In this document: positions 53,719 through 62,603 of the stretch, one piece after another
How the letters are laid out: each line of letters starts with the position of its first letter
Position numbering within the stretch: the stretch's first letter is position 1
Source of the DNA: CAYSSJ01 sp964433675
GTDB taxonomy: Bacteria; Cloacimonadota; Cloacimonadia; Cloacimonadales; TCS61
Assembly (NCBI GenBank): GCA_964433675.1
Contig: CAYSSJ010000013.1
Location: forward strand, 11,401-75,400
DNA length: 64,000 nt
Direction: 5' to 3'
The notes under the pieces: generated by a model
Told to the model about the DNA's origin: nothing
The model's input: only the letters and a program-made list of their open reading frames with translations
Database searches by the model: none
Program-made: the position numbers and the translations under genes

Positions 53719-54705
53719 CTAGGGAACTTCGATCTCATCGAATAGTCGATTGATTATATCTTCCTGAGTTATTTGTTCCGCTTCTGCCTCGTAGGTGAGG
53801 ATGATCCGATGACGGAGGATATCTCTGCCGATCGCTTTGATATCGTCCGGTATCACATAACCGCGCTGATCCAAAAAAGCATGTGCTTTGGCAGCTTGGG
53901 CAAGGTAAATAGTAGCACGTGGTGAGGCGCCGTTTTCTATCAGATCGCTCAGATCTTTGAGATTGGTAAAATCCTCCGGGTTACGAGTGGCGAAGATCAG
54001 ATCCAAAATATAATCTTTGATCTTCTCTTCCATATAGATATCGTTGACCAGCTCGCGCATCTTCAGGATATATTCCGGCTCGACAATTGCCTCCACTTTC
54101 AGTTGTGGATTTTTCACCATCCGATCGAGGATCATCTTCTCCTCTCTACGGCTGGGATATTTGATATTCAACTTCAGCATGAAACGATCAATTTGGGCTT
54201 CGGGAAGTGGATAAGTCCCTTCTTGCTCCAGAGGATTCTGCGTCGCCATCACCAAAAACGGTTTCGGTAGTCTATATGTTTCGTTCCCGATAGTTACCTG
54301 CCTCTCTTGCATGGATTCCAAGAGCGCAGATTGAACTTTTGCCGGAGCACGGTTGATCTCGTCTGCCAAGATGAAATGAGCGAAGAGCGGACCCTTTTTG
54401 GGAATAAATTCCGCCTCTTTCTGATTGTAGATCAAAGTACCTACCAAATCGGCAGGTAAAAGATCAGGCGTAAACTGGATGCGCTTGAAGGACGCATTAA
54501 CCGTCTGAGATACTGTGTTCACCGCCAGAGTTTTTGCCAAACCGGGAACTCCTTCCAAGAGGATATGCCCGTCTGCCAACAGTCCGATCAGGATCCTTTT
54601 TATCATATAATCCTGACCTACGATTACCGTTTTGATCTCGGTCAGCAGTTTTTCTATCGTAGGGCTCAATTCCATCACACGCTTGTTGATCTCTTCTATC
54701 GTCAT
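53719..54705 (-). CDS. moxR: MoxR family AAA ATPase
   Basis: A 328-residue MoxR-type AAA+ ATPase. Walker A GVPGLAKT (52-59), Walker B FILADE (111-116), and the sensor 1 region VMATQNPLEQEGTYPLPEAQIDRF are intact. It is thought to act as a chaperone for the VWA proteins encoded by batA and batB, so it is the likely energy source of this locus. It is first in the Bat cluster. Confidence 0.94.
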   Translation of the reverse strand: MTIEEINKRVMELSPTIEKLLTEIKTVIVGQDYMIKRILIGLLADGHILLEGVPGLAKTLAVNTVSQTVNASFKRIQFTPDLLPADLVGTLIYNQKEAEFIPKKGPLFAHFILADEINRAPAKVQSALLESMQERQVTIGNETYRLPKPFLVMATQNPLEQEGTYPLPEAQIDRFMLKLNIKYPSRREEKMILDRMVKNPQLKVEAIVEPEYILKMRELVNDIYMEEKIKDYILDLIFATRNPEDFTNLKDLSDLIENGASPRATIYLAQAAKAHAFLDQRGYVIPDDIKAIGRDILRHRIILTYEAEAEQITQEDIINRLFDEIEVP

Positions 54706-54722
54706 CCTTCCTCCGTTTTATC

Positions 54723-55214
54723 TCATTTTGTTATGTTTATCTCTTCTATGAGTTCTCTTTCCAGGCTGAAAAATTGAATTTCGAGCTGAGCTTCATCTAC
54801 GAAAAATACAGCATAAGATGGAGCACGTCCTTTGTCGCTACTCGACTTTAGATGTCCGGGATTGATGAGATGGATATCACCTTCTTTGTGGTATTGCCTA
54901 TTGTGAGTATGACCAAACAGCAAAATATCCTCATCGCGTATGTGTGCATCTTTGGCATCGTGTACCAGCAGCATCTTCCAACTGCCACTCTCATATTCAG
55001 CAGTGGGAGAGAGGCTACCATCTTTGTACTTGGGATGAAAAATCCCCGGTACTTTTACTATCGTTTTACCGGCAGTTTCGCTGCCGAATATATCCAGATC
55101 TTCATAAAAATCCCCCAGATGTAGAATAGTATCAGCATCGATTTCGTTTATAAGCACCTGTTTGAGCAAGCTCAGATTTTTATGCGTGTCCGATATAACC
55201 AATATCTTTTCCAT
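54723..55214 (-). CDS. YfcE/MJ0936-type metallophosphodiesterase
   Basis: A 163-residue calcineurin-like phosphodiesterase. The metal ligands appear in SDTH (8-11), GDF..D near 38, and the final pair GHTHN and INPGH. It hydrolyses phosphodiesters in vitro; its physiological substrate is unknown. I start at ATG 55214, with AAAGGA ahead; an upstream start at 55241 lies inside argS. Confidence 0.88.
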   Translation of the reverse strand: MEKILVISDTHKNLSLLKQVLINEIDADTILHLGDFYEDLDIFGSETAGKTIVKVPGIFHPKYKDGSLSPTAEYESGSWKMLLVHDAKDAHIRDEDILLFGHTHNRQYHKEGDIHLINPGHLKSSSDKGRAPSYAVFFVDEAQLEIQFFSLERELIEEINITK

Positions 55215-55215
55215 A

Positions 55216-56868
55216 TCACATCCTTTCCGGTGCGGATACACTTATCAAATGCAAAGCAATCGCTATCACATTCTTCACAGCAGATATCAGATACAATCTG
55301 CTCAGACTCAGTTCGACATTGTCCGGATCTATGATCTTATGACGAGTATAGTATTTATGAAACACGCTGGCAAGTTCGTTCACATAAGAAGCCAGATGAT
55401 GTGGTTCTCGATTTTCGCTGCAGAGCACCAAGATCTCCTCGAATTGTAGCATCTTTTTTATCACCGCCAAATCGTCCGGATTTTTGAGTAGTTTAAGCTT
55501 TTTGGTATCGAATTTATTCAAAGAGAGCTTTGCCTTCTTTGCTTTTCTTAGAATACTGCAGATACGGGCATGAGCGTATTGACAGTAGTAAACCGGATTA
55601 TCCTGAGATTTCCGCTTCGCCAGCTCGATATCGAAGTTCAAATGTGCACTCGGTTTCCTATCTATGAAGAAATAGCGCGCTGCATCTTTGCCTACCTCTT
55701 TGATGATATCGTCCATCGTGATGATCTTACCCGCTCTTTTGGACATTTTCACCTGCTCACCCCGCTCGAAGAGTGTGATATGCTGCAGGTAAACTACTTC
55801 GAATTTGTTGATATCGAGATTCAAAGCTTCGAAAGCTGCCAGCAAGCGCGGTACATAACCATGATGATCCGGTCCGAGCACATCTACGATGATATCGAAA
55901 CCACGATCGTATTTGGTGAGATGATAGGCAAGATCAGGTACGAAATAGGTGGGAGTACCGTCCGCTCTTAGCAATACACGGTCTTTTTCGTCACCGAATT
56001 TGGTGGCACAAAACCAGATGGCATCATCTTTTTCGTAAGTACATTTCGCTTCGGCAAGATAACTAAGCGCTTCTTCGATAGAACCCTCTTTTCTCAGGCT
56101 CTTCTCCGACATCCAATTATCGAAATGAACATCAAATTTCTCCAAGCTCTCTATCTGCATCTCGTGTAATTTTTTAATGGCGAAGTCTTTCATCCGCTTC
56201 AGCCGATCTTTTTCGCTGATATAAAAGAGTTTCGTCCCTTCGATCACGTACAATTGAGCGGCGATATCTTTGATATATTCACCATGATAAGCTTCCGGCG
56301 GAAATTCACCGATACATTCACCTATCAGTTCCCGATAGCGCAACTCGATAGATTCGGCAAGTATCTCCACCTGATTGCCGGCATCGTTTATATAAAACTC
56401 TCTGAACGGATCGAAGCCGACATGCTTCATGATGCGGTAGAGTGAGTCGCCATAGGCAGCAGCACGTGCACTGACTACATTAAGCGGACCGGTAGGATTG
56501 GCGCTGACAAATTCCAGCAGCACCTTCTTACCTTCTCCATATTTCGAGGTGCCAAATTTGTCCGCTTGTTCGATGATCTTTCTCAATTGTTTGTGATAAT
56601 ATGCGTTTGTAAAGACGAGATTGATAAAGCCGGGACCGGCGATCTCCACTATTCGGTAATCCCGCTTCTTCTGCATAAGCGGAGTGATCTCTTCGGCAAG
56701 TTGACGCGGTTTCAGCTTGTTCATCTTAGCGCTTACCAGTGCTATATTAGATGAATAATCGCCATGTTCGGGATTGTTTGGCACTTCCACTATAAAATTA
56801 TCATTATAGTCGAGCTTGAGCTGCTTCATGCATTTGATCAAATCTTTTCTAATCTTATCTTTCAACAT
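55216..56868 (-). CDS. argS: Arginine-tRNA ligase with altered HIGH motif
   Basis: A 550-residue class I synthetase. An N-terminal Add1 domain (about 1-85) is followed by the Rossmann core. The position of HIGH reads NVVS (130-133, in SANPTGPLNVVSARAAAYGDS). The second signature, KMSK, is exact (374-377). DALR-type anticodon-binding residues occur at the end. Loss of both HIGH histidines is noted as unusual, although the surrounding block is well conserved. It overlaps rsfS by 14 bases. Confidence 0.92.
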   Translation of the reverse strand: MLKDKIRKDLIKCMKQLKLDYNDNFIVEVPNNPEHGDYSSNIALVSAKMNKLKPRQLAEEITPLMQKKRDYRIVEIAGPGFINLVFTNAYYHKQLRKIIEQADKFGTSKYGEGKKVLLEFVSANPTGPLNVVSARAAAYGDSLYRIMKHVGFDPFREFYINDAGNQVEILAESIELRYRELIGECIGEFPPEAYHGEYIKDIAAQLYVIEGTKLFYISEKDRLKRMKDFAIKKLHEMQIESLEKFDVHFDNWMSEKSLRKEGSIEEALSYLAEAKCTYEKDDAIWFCATKFGDEKDRVLLRADGTPTYFVPDLAYHLTKYDRGFDIIVDVLGPDHHGYVPRLLAAFEALNLDINKFEVVYLQHITLFERGEQVKMSKRAGKIITMDDIIKEVGKDAARYFFIDRKPSAHLNFDIELAKRKSQDNPVYYCQYAHARICSILRKAKKAKLSLNKFDTKKLKLLKNPDDLAVIKKMLQFEEILVLCSENREPHHLASYVNELASVFHKYYTRHKIIDPDNVELSLSRLYLISAVKNVIAIALHLISVSAPERM

Positions 56869-57226
56869 GGTTAGCTTCCATTTCTTTCATTCTTTTCGGG
56901 GTTATCTTCCATAGGTCCTCCAGATCATAATAATCGCGCACCGGTTTGAGAAACACATGCACGATGACCTCACCCAGATCTATCAGTACCCATCTGCCGT
57001 TATCCAACCCTTCGGTGGACATAAGATGAATTTTATGCTCTTTTATTTTATCGATCAAAAATTCGGCTATCGCTTTCACATGAATATCTACCTTACCATG
57101 GCAGATGATCAGCGAATCCGTATAAGATGATTTCCCTGCTACATCGATATGGACTATTTCTTCTGCTTTCTTCTCTTCTGCCCATGCGATGATCTTCTCT
57201 ACTAACTCTTTGTGTGTAAACTCCAT
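56855..57226 (-). CDS. rsfS: Ribosome silencing factor RsfS
   Basis: A 123-residue protein that binds the large subunit at uL14 and prevents subunit joining in starvation. The blocks SSYTDSLIICHG and GLDNGRWVLIDLGEVIVHVF are diagnostic. A leader GGAGTGTT precedes the ATG. It lies between a LytR_C domain gene and argS. Confidence 0.93.
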   Translation of the reverse strand: MEFTHKELVEKIIAWAEEKKAEEIVHIDVAGKSSYTDSLIICHGKVDIHVKAIAEFLIDKIKEHKIHLMSTEGLDNGRWVLIDLGEVIVHVFLKPVRDYYDLEDLWKITPKRMKEMEANHVER

Positions 57227-57234
57227 AACACTCC

Positions 57235-57672
57235 TTATTCTTCAAAATATTTCTTATAATCATTACCTAAAATAATATGAAACTCTTCGAACAAATTATC
57301 GTCGTATGCATAGATCCGTCTCTCTATACCAGTGAGCTGCTGCAAATATCTCAGCTTTTCCTCATCGTCCTGTTTGGCTACGATGACAGATTGGCGATAT
57401 ATGAACCTGCTGCCACTCACGTTTCCGATCGAGACTACAGTGACATTATGTTCACTATTATCAAAGTAGTCTTTCACATCGCGAGCGACGCCGGGAAAGC
57501 CGCAACCATTGAGAAGTTTTACCTTCACAGGTGAGGTCGGTATAGAAACTTTCGTCTCTGCACTTCTATCTTTTCTAAAGATCAACACTGATAATACCAC
57601 TATTAGAATGATAATTACCAGTATTTTATAAGCCTTTTTTTTTGAGGACAAACTATTTTTTGACCGTTTCAT
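57235..57672 (-). CDS. Membrane-anchored LytR C-terminal domain protein
   Basis: A 145-residue protein: N-terminal cytoplasmic basic segment, one membrane anchor (about 18-36) and a periplasmic LytR_C domain (about 50-140, starting VKLLNGCGFPGVARDVKDYF). It is probably a cell-envelope adaptor. The start at ATG 57672 overlaps the HIT gene and has no obvious ribosome site; an in-frame TTG two codons upstream is possible. Translational coupling is likely. Confidence 0.78.
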   Translation of the reverse strand: MKRSKNSLSSKKKAYKILVIIILIVVLSVLIFRKDRSAETKVSIPTSPVKVKLLNGCGFPGVARDVKDYFDNSEHNVTVVSIGNVSGSRFIYRQSVIVAKQDDEEKLRYLQQLTGIERRIYAYDDNLFEEFHIILGNDYKKYFEE

Positions 57673-58150
57673 TGTCAAATGCTACTTTTAGCTTCTCATA
57701 CGCTCTTTCGAATGACTCCGGAATTACTCTGGTACCGTTTATAACTGTCATAAAATTAACATCACCACGCCAGCGGGGTACGATATGAACATGGATATGA
57801 TCCGCGATTCCGGCGCCACCGGCAGAACCGATGTTAACTCCGATATTCATCCCATTCGGGTGGTAAACTTGTTTTAGCACCTGCTCGCTGGTTCTTACCA
57901 AACCGAAAAGATCACTCATTTCAGCATCCTCAAGCTCGGTTAGACTGGAGACATGCTTATTGGGTACGATCATCAGATGACCGTTGTTGTAGGGGAACAT
58001 ATTCATAATTACGAAACTATGCCTGCTTCTGTGTAGGATGAGATGCTTTTTGTCTTTTTTCTCGTTCGCTTCCAGACAGAATATACATTGCTTCTCCTTT
58101 TGGCTGAGAATATAGTTCAAACGCCAAGGTGAATAGAGTATATCGCTCAT
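57653..58150 (-). CDS. HIT family hydrolase
   Basis: A 165-residue histidine-triad protein. The catalytic HIHVHI block has His118, His120 and His122. CxxC residues (Cys22, Cys25) near the start probably bind zinc together with a later His. The fold and length fit Ap4A- or AMP-lysine-type hydrolases of the HIT superfamily. It lies 13 bases after the uridylyltransferase gene on the same strand. Confidence 0.9.
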   Translation of the reverse strand: MSDILYSPWRLNYILSQKEKQCIFCLEANEKKDKKHLILHRSRHSFVIMNMFPYNNGHLMIVPNKHVSSLTELEDAEMSDLFGLVRTSEQVLKQVYHPNGMNIGVNIGSAGGAGIADHIHVHIVPRWRGDVNFMTVINGTRVIPESFERAYEKLKVAFDNETVKK

Positions 58151-58163
58151 CGTTACTCCTCGG

Positions 58164-58916
58164 TTAGCTTTTAGTTTTCAGACGCTGATAATAAGCTTGT
58201 TCCAATTTATCCAGCTCTTCTTGCGAATTCACGCCCGATGCTTGCAACATATCTTCGAGCACGATATTGGCTATCGGTTTCTTCTCCTCTGCCAGTATCT
58301 TTACCGTATCGGTAAGGTAGAGCTCACCCTGTTTGTTATCAGTAGTGATCTTGTCCAGAGCGGCAAAGAGCGCTTTGCAATCGAAGCAGTAGATACCTGT
58401 GTTGATCTCTTTTATCTGCCGCTGCTTATCGGTAGCATCTTTGTATTCTACGATACCGGTGATAGCGCCAATTTCGTCTCTCACTATCCTGCCATACTGT
58501 TTGGGATCGTCCATAACAGCGGTAAGAATGGTGCAGGCAGCTTTTTGCTCACGATGTACTGACAGCATCCGCTTGAGCGTATCAGCTCGGAGCAGCGGTA
58601 CATCGCCGCAGAGGATGAAAACATCGCCGATGAATTTTTGCAATGCCTGGCGCGCTACCATCACCGCATGACCAGTACCTTTCTGTTCCTTCTGAACGAC
58701 ATATTTTATATTATCGAATTCGAACAAAGATTGCATTACCAACTCTTTTTTATGCCCTACTACTGCGATAATCCGGTCACTCTCCACTTTCTGAGCAGTT
58801 TCGATCACTCTTTGGATCAATGGTTTCTGAGCAAGCTCGAATACTACCTTCGGTTTCTCCGATTTCATACGTTTACCTTTGCCGGCAGCTAAGATTAGCG
58901 TGGCTAATTCTCGCAT
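58164..58916 (-). CDS. Nucleotidyltransferase, GlmU N-domain type
   Basis: A 250-residue sugar-1-phosphate nucleotidyltransferase. The signature LILAAGKGKRMKSEKPK (7-23) binds the nucleotide, and GTGHAVMVA and CGDVPLL follow. It matches the uridylyltransferase half of GlmU and lacks the left-handed beta-helix acetyltransferase half. It would make UDP-GlcNAc only if another enzyme supplies the acetylated substrate. It overlaps folK by 13 bases. Confidence 0.87.
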   Translation of the reverse strand: MRELATLILAAGKGKRMKSEKPKVVFELAQKPLIQRVIETAQKVESDRIIAVVGHKKELVMQSLFEFDNIKYVVQKEQKGTGHAVMVARQALQKFIGDVFILCGDVPLLRADTLKRMLSVHREQKAACTILTAVMDDPKQYGRIVRDEIGAITGIVEYKDATDKQRQIKEINTGIYCFDCKALFAALDKITTDNKQGELYLTDTVKILAEEKKPIANIVLEDMLQASGVNSQEELDKLEQAYYQRLKTKS

Positions 58917-59368
58917 GATGCCTCCTTATAAAGTTCTTTGATAGTTTTACCTTCTCTCGGATGGAGCAAATTTGCGTCCAGCTTCATCATCAAATTCAAA
59001 AGATACTTCCTCTCTGTCAAGCCGGGGTGGGGGATAGTTAACCGCTCTGAGTCGATCACTTCATCACCGTAGAGTAAAATATCTATATCTATCACCCGAG
59101 CGCACCATTTTATCGTTCTTTTTCTTCCCAAGTTTTCCTCTATTTGCAGGCAGTGGGACAATAACTGCCAAGCGCTGAGTTCGGTATCAACTTTCAGAAT
59201 GGAATTGAGAAAATCGGGCTGATCTCTCCTACCCCAAGCTTTGGTTTCGATCACTTCCGTCTGAGCGAGCAGTTTGGTAGCTTCCAGTGCTTCGATAGCT
59301 TGGCGCGCTTTCTCCATGTATAAGCGCCGATCGCCTAAGTTTGAGCCCAAACTGAGGTAACTGATCAT
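58904..59368 (-). CDS. folK: 2-amino-4-hydroxy-6-hydroxymethyldihydropteridine pyrophosphokinase
   Basis: HPPK of folate synthesis, 154 residues. The start at 59368 gives the family opening MISYLSLGSNLGDR; a longer frame to 59506 lies antisense-like within folB. WGRRDQPDFLN (45-55) and the metal pair Asp94/Asp96 in RVIDIDILL are intact. It overlaps folB by 4 bases. Confidence 0.94.
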   Translation of the reverse strand: MISYLSLGSNLGDRRLYMEKARQAIEALEATKLLAQTEVIETKAWGRRDQPDFLNSILKVDTELSAWQLLSHCLQIEENLGRKRTIKWCARVIDIDILLYGDEVIDSERLTIPHPGLTERKYLLNLMMKLDANLLHPREGKTIKELYKEASCEN

Positions 59369-59724
59369 GAGCGGTAGCGTTCCATCTCCAATTCGACCGA
59401 ACTGAGCGATCCGTTGATCGGTACAGACGGTTTCTTTATCTTCACCACTGCATGAATGATACTGGGAAACCTCTCCAGTACACTGTCTAAGATGACATTG
59501 GCACAATCTTCCAATAGATGGAACTCACGGTTTAGAAATATGTCTTTGATGATACTGTACACCTTAGTGTAATCGGTCGTATCATGCAGATGTTTGATCT
59601 TTTCATCATTCTTCGGATCGGTCTCGAAAGTGAAAGTGATGACAAACCGCTGTCCCAGCTTACGCTCCTCGGCATGAATACCATGAAAACCGAAAAAAAC
59701 CATGTCGTGTAAATGGATCTTCAT
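59365..59724 (-). CDS. folB: Dihydroneopterin aldolase
   Basis: The folate-pathway aldolase cutting dihydroneopterin to the hydroxymethyl pterin, 119 residues. The opening GFHGIHAEERKLGQRF (12-27) contains the catalytic Glu, and the late KIKKPSVPINGSLSSVE supplies the catalytic Lys. It lies just before folK, which uses its product. Confidence 0.93.
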   Translation of the reverse strand: MKIHLHDMVFFGFHGIHAEERKLGQRFVITFTFETDPKNDEKIKHLHDTTDYTKVYSIIKDIFLNREFHLLEDCANVILDSVLERFPSIIHAVVKIKKPSVPINGSLSSVELEMERYRS

Positions 59725-59733
59725 AATTTGTAC

Positions 59734-60144
59734 CTATAATTTTTCTGCTATTTCTATATGCACTTTTTTGGCGAATTTCTTGTCGATAAGATAGATGAAA
59801 ATTCCGCTGATCAGTAGCCCCACAAACGAGAAAACTATGGCAAATTCTTCTTTGAAGGAGAGTAGATAATTTCCGATCAGATAGAATAATATCATTGCTA
59901 ATATGGGGATGATGAAGATGATGAAAGATGAGAGTATCTTTACTCCGGGGGAGATGTGGAGTCTTACCTTGTCATCCACAGATAAATTCATATCGGTCGT
60001 GATCGTGTGGCGGATTGTCTTGTCGTCACCTCCGCAGAGCGAATGCATGGCGCATGACTTGCAGCCACCACCGGCCTCTATTTCTACGGTAACTCTGTCT
60101 TTTTCCACTTTTTTTACCACTGCTATATCTTCAGCATATTCCAT
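59734..60144 (-). CDS. RseC/MucC family membrane protein
   Basis: A 136-residue protein. A cysteine-rich N-terminal segment GGGCKSCAMHSLCGGDD (25-41, Cys28, 31 and 37) is followed by two membrane segments (about 70-90, 96-117) and a short basic tail. RseC/MucC proteins are linked to SoxR reduction and to sigma-E control. The pattern of the cysteines suggests an Fe-S or redox site. It lies 4 bases after rfaE2. Confidence 0.85.
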   Translation of the reverse strand: MEYAEDIAVVKKVEKDRVTVEIEAGGGCKSCAMHSLCGGDDKTIRHTITTDMNLSVDDKVRLHISPGVKILSSFIIFIIPILAMILFYLIGNYLLSFKEEFAIVFSFVGLLISGIFIYLIDKKFAKKVHIEIAEKL

Positions 60145-60148
60145 ATTA

Positions 60149-60619
60149 TCACCCTAACTCTTTGATTTTATTGATAATGTCACTTGTAGATCGGGCGGGA
60201 ATAAAATCAAGACTTTTTATTTCTCCACCATAAGAACGGACAATATCAGCTCCTACAATCTCATCCGGCTGCCAATCCCCACCTTTGACCAATACATCCG
60301 GCTTAATGTGATTTATTAAGTTATATGGCGTATCTTCTTCGAATATAACGATATAATCTATGCAAGCAAATGCGCTCAACACGGTGGCGCGTGCTTGTTG
60401 GTCGTTTATCGGACGTTTATTTCCTTTTAGTCTCTGCACCGATTCATCACTATTGAGACCGATGATCAAAACATCGCCCAGCGCTTTTGCCTGGGTAAGA
60501 TAATGCACATGCCCGGCATGGATGATATCAAAACAGCCGTTGGTGAAGACTATCTTCTTACCAGTTGTTTTTAATTCGTTGATGATCTCTTTTAGCTCAT
60601 TTATTTTTTTCAATTTCAT
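60149..60619 (-). CDS. rfaE2: D-glycero-beta-D-manno-heptose 1-phosphate adenylyltransferase
   Basis: A 156-residue nucleotidyltransferase of the HldE C-domain type, making ADP-heptose for the inner core of lipopolysaccharide. The HxGH motif is HAGH (34-37) in GCFDIIHAGH; ARATVLSAF and KGGDW follow. It is a stand-alone domain, so the kinase partner is encoded elsewhere. It overlaps purF by 4 bases. Confidence 0.92.
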   Translation of the reverse strand: MKLKKINELKEIINELKTTGKKIVFTNGCFDIIHAGHVHYLTQAKALGDVLIIGLNSDESVQRLKGNKRPINDQQARATVLSAFACIDYIVIFEEDTPYNLINHIKPDVLVKGGDWQPDEIVGADIVRSYGGEIKSLDFIPARSTSDIINKIKELG

Positions 60620-61977
60620 TTTAACGGATATTTCCCATCAAAACAAGCGTAGCAATAATCATCGGGAGTAGAGACCGCTTTTTTCAGTGTATCGATGGAG
60701 ATATATTTGATCGTATCCACGCCCACATAAGTTCTCAGTTCTTCCAAAGTCTTGTTATTTGCCACCAGCTCTTCTTTTGTAGGAGTATCGATACCATAAT
60801 AGCAGGAGAATTTCACCTGTGGTGATCCGATACGGAGATGGATCTGGCTGGCTCCTGCTTCTCTTATCATATAGGCGATTTTTTTGATCGTCGTACCTCT
60901 GACGATAGAATCATCTACCAGGATCACCTTCTTACCTTTGAAATAGTTGGGCAGGATATTGAATTTCTGCCTCACACTTTCGTCTCTGATCGTCTGCTCC
61001 GGTTTTATAAAAGTTCTGCCCACATAGTGATTTCTTATCAATCCCATCTGAAAGGGGAGAGCTTTCTGTTTTGCATAGCCGAAAGCGATGAAATTGGAGG
61101 AGTCCGGCACCGGGATGACCACCTCGGCTTCCACATCGTCCTCATCTGCCAGTAGAGCGCCGATCTTCTCGCGGATCTCATAGACATTCTCGCCGAAAAT
61201 GAAGCTGTCCGGACGGGCGAAATAGATATGTTCGAAAATACAATGCTGATCATGGGAATATGGTCTGAATTCATTCGGATTGTTGACTATATTTTCTATC
61301 CCATTATCGGAAACCACGATGATCTCAGCCGGTTTTACTTCCTTCTGCCAGCTGGGAGAGAGGATATCCAAAGCACAATTCTCCGAAGCGGCGATCACAG
61401 ACGCATCTTGTCTCTCTCCGTAGATCAGAGGTCTAAAACCATTCGGATCTCTGAAAATATACATCTTATCCTTGGTTGCCATCACGGTGGAATATGCTCC
61501 TTTGACGGTTTTCATCACCATCCCGATAGCGTCGGTGATATTATATCCTTCCCGCTCTACCAGATAGACTATGTATTTGAGCAGCAGCTCACCATCGTTA
61601 TCACTGGCAAAATAGACACCGTGCGCCTCCAGCTCACCACGCAGCTCTTTGTAATTGATAATATCACCGTTACTTGCCAACGCATAGGCAGGTCCGGAGA
61701 GCGTCTCCACTATATGAGGTTGGGAATTGTACACCGAAGAAGTGCCGCAAGTGGGATAGCGTACATGCCCGATAGCTGTATGTCCGCTCAAAGCTTTAAG
61801 TTTTTTGGGAGTGAAGACCTCTTTGACCAAACCCATCTTCTTCCTTAGTCTAAAAACTTTGCCGTCATTGACAGCCATGCCGCAGCTTTCCTGACCACGA
61901 TGCTGCTGGGCAAACAGTCCCAAAGTAGCCAGATGAGCTGCATGTTCACTTCCATAGATTCCAAAGATACCACACAT
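60616..61977 (-). CDS. purF: Amidophosphoribosyltransferase
   Basis: The first enzyme of purine synthesis, 453 residues. The nucleophile Cys2 follows the initiator methionine directly (MCGIFGIYG), so no propeptide is cleaved beyond Met. The PRPP loop VILVDDSIVRGTT is intact. Cysteines in HQHCIFE, KFSCYYG and CYAC near the end match the ligand set of the [4Fe-4S] PurF branch. It precedes rfaE2. Confidence 0.96.
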   Translation of the reverse strand: MCGIFGIYGSEHAAHLATLGLFAQQHRGQESCGMAVNDGKVFRLRKKMGLVKEVFTPKKLKALSGHTAIGHVRYPTCGTSSVYNSQPHIVETLSGPAYALASNGDIINYKELRGELEAHGVYFASDNDGELLLKYIVYLVEREGYNITDAIGMVMKTVKGAYSTVMATKDKMYIFRDPNGFRPLIYGERQDASVIAASENCALDILSPSWQKEVKPAEIIVVSDNGIENIVNNPNEFRPYSHDQHCIFEHIYFARPDSFIFGENVYEIREKIGALLADEDDVEAEVVIPVPDSSNFIAFGYAKQKALPFQMGLIRNHYVGRTFIKPEQTIRDESVRQKFNILPNYFKGKKVILVDDSIVRGTTIKKIAYMIREAGASQIHLRIGSPQVKFSCYYGIDTPTKEELVANNKTLEELRTYVGVDTIKYISIDTLKKAVSTPDDYCYACFDGKYPLK

Positions 61978-61985
61978 TTATACTC

Positions 61986-62603
61986 CTATTTTTTGAAACT
62001 TATTTTATTCTCATTTCCATTTATCAAACGTTTGATATTGCTTCTATGCTTGAATATGATGAATATCACGATCAGCGCAACGAAGATGAGCAGTTCCAGC
62101 TCGGTAAATCCAAGTTGGATATTGCGGATGAGGGAGACGATCAGAAGCGTGATAGCTGCCAAGATCGAGCCCAGAGACACATATCTGGAGATAGCTACAG
62201 TGATGACGAAAACAAACAGAGCAAATACTACAGCCGTAGGAATGAGCGCTGCAAATACGCCGGCTGAGGTTGCTACTCCTTTACCGCCTTTGAAGCGGAG
62301 GAATATCGTGAAGATATGCCCCAGAATGGCAAAAAGTCCAACCAGAATCAGAAAAAGATCGGAGATTTCCGGAAAAAGCGCGCGCGCAATCAGAATAGGT
62401 GCCGCTCCTTTCAGTGCATCCAGAATGAGCGCCAATACACCGTATTTGGTGCCCAGAACTCGCAGAGCATTTGTAGCGCCCACATTACCGCTGCCGTGTT
62501 GGCGGATATCCAGTTTCTTTATCAGTTTACCCAGTATATAGCTGAAAGGTACGCTTCCCAAAAGGTAGGCGACGAGCAAAAAACTAATCATGAAAACTAT
62601 CAT
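61986..62603 (-). CDS. plsY: Glycerol-3-phosphate acyltransferase PlsY
   Basis: The acyl-phosphate-dependent enzyme that starts phospholipid synthesis, 205 residues and about five hydrophobic segments. The three signature blocks are present: GSVPFSYILG, RQHGSGNVGATNALRVLG and GHIFTIFLRFKGGKGVATSAG. I start at ATG 62603, which has GGGAGGGA ahead. It overlaps the end of der by 20 bases. Confidence 0.93.
   Translation of the reverse strand: MIVFMISFLLVAYLLGSVPFSYILGKLIKKLDIRQHGSGNVGATNALRVLGTKYGVLALILDALKGAAPILIARALFPEISDLFLILVGLFAILGHIFTIFLRFKGGKGVATSAGVFAALIPTAVVFALFVFVITVAISRYVSLGSILAAITLLIVSLIRNIQLGFTELELLIFVALIVIFIIFKHRSNIKRLINGNENKISFKK

Noticed and set aside
61228..61848. 206-codon + strand frame inside purF
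   Set aside because: Antisense to the purF catalytic region; no start signal.
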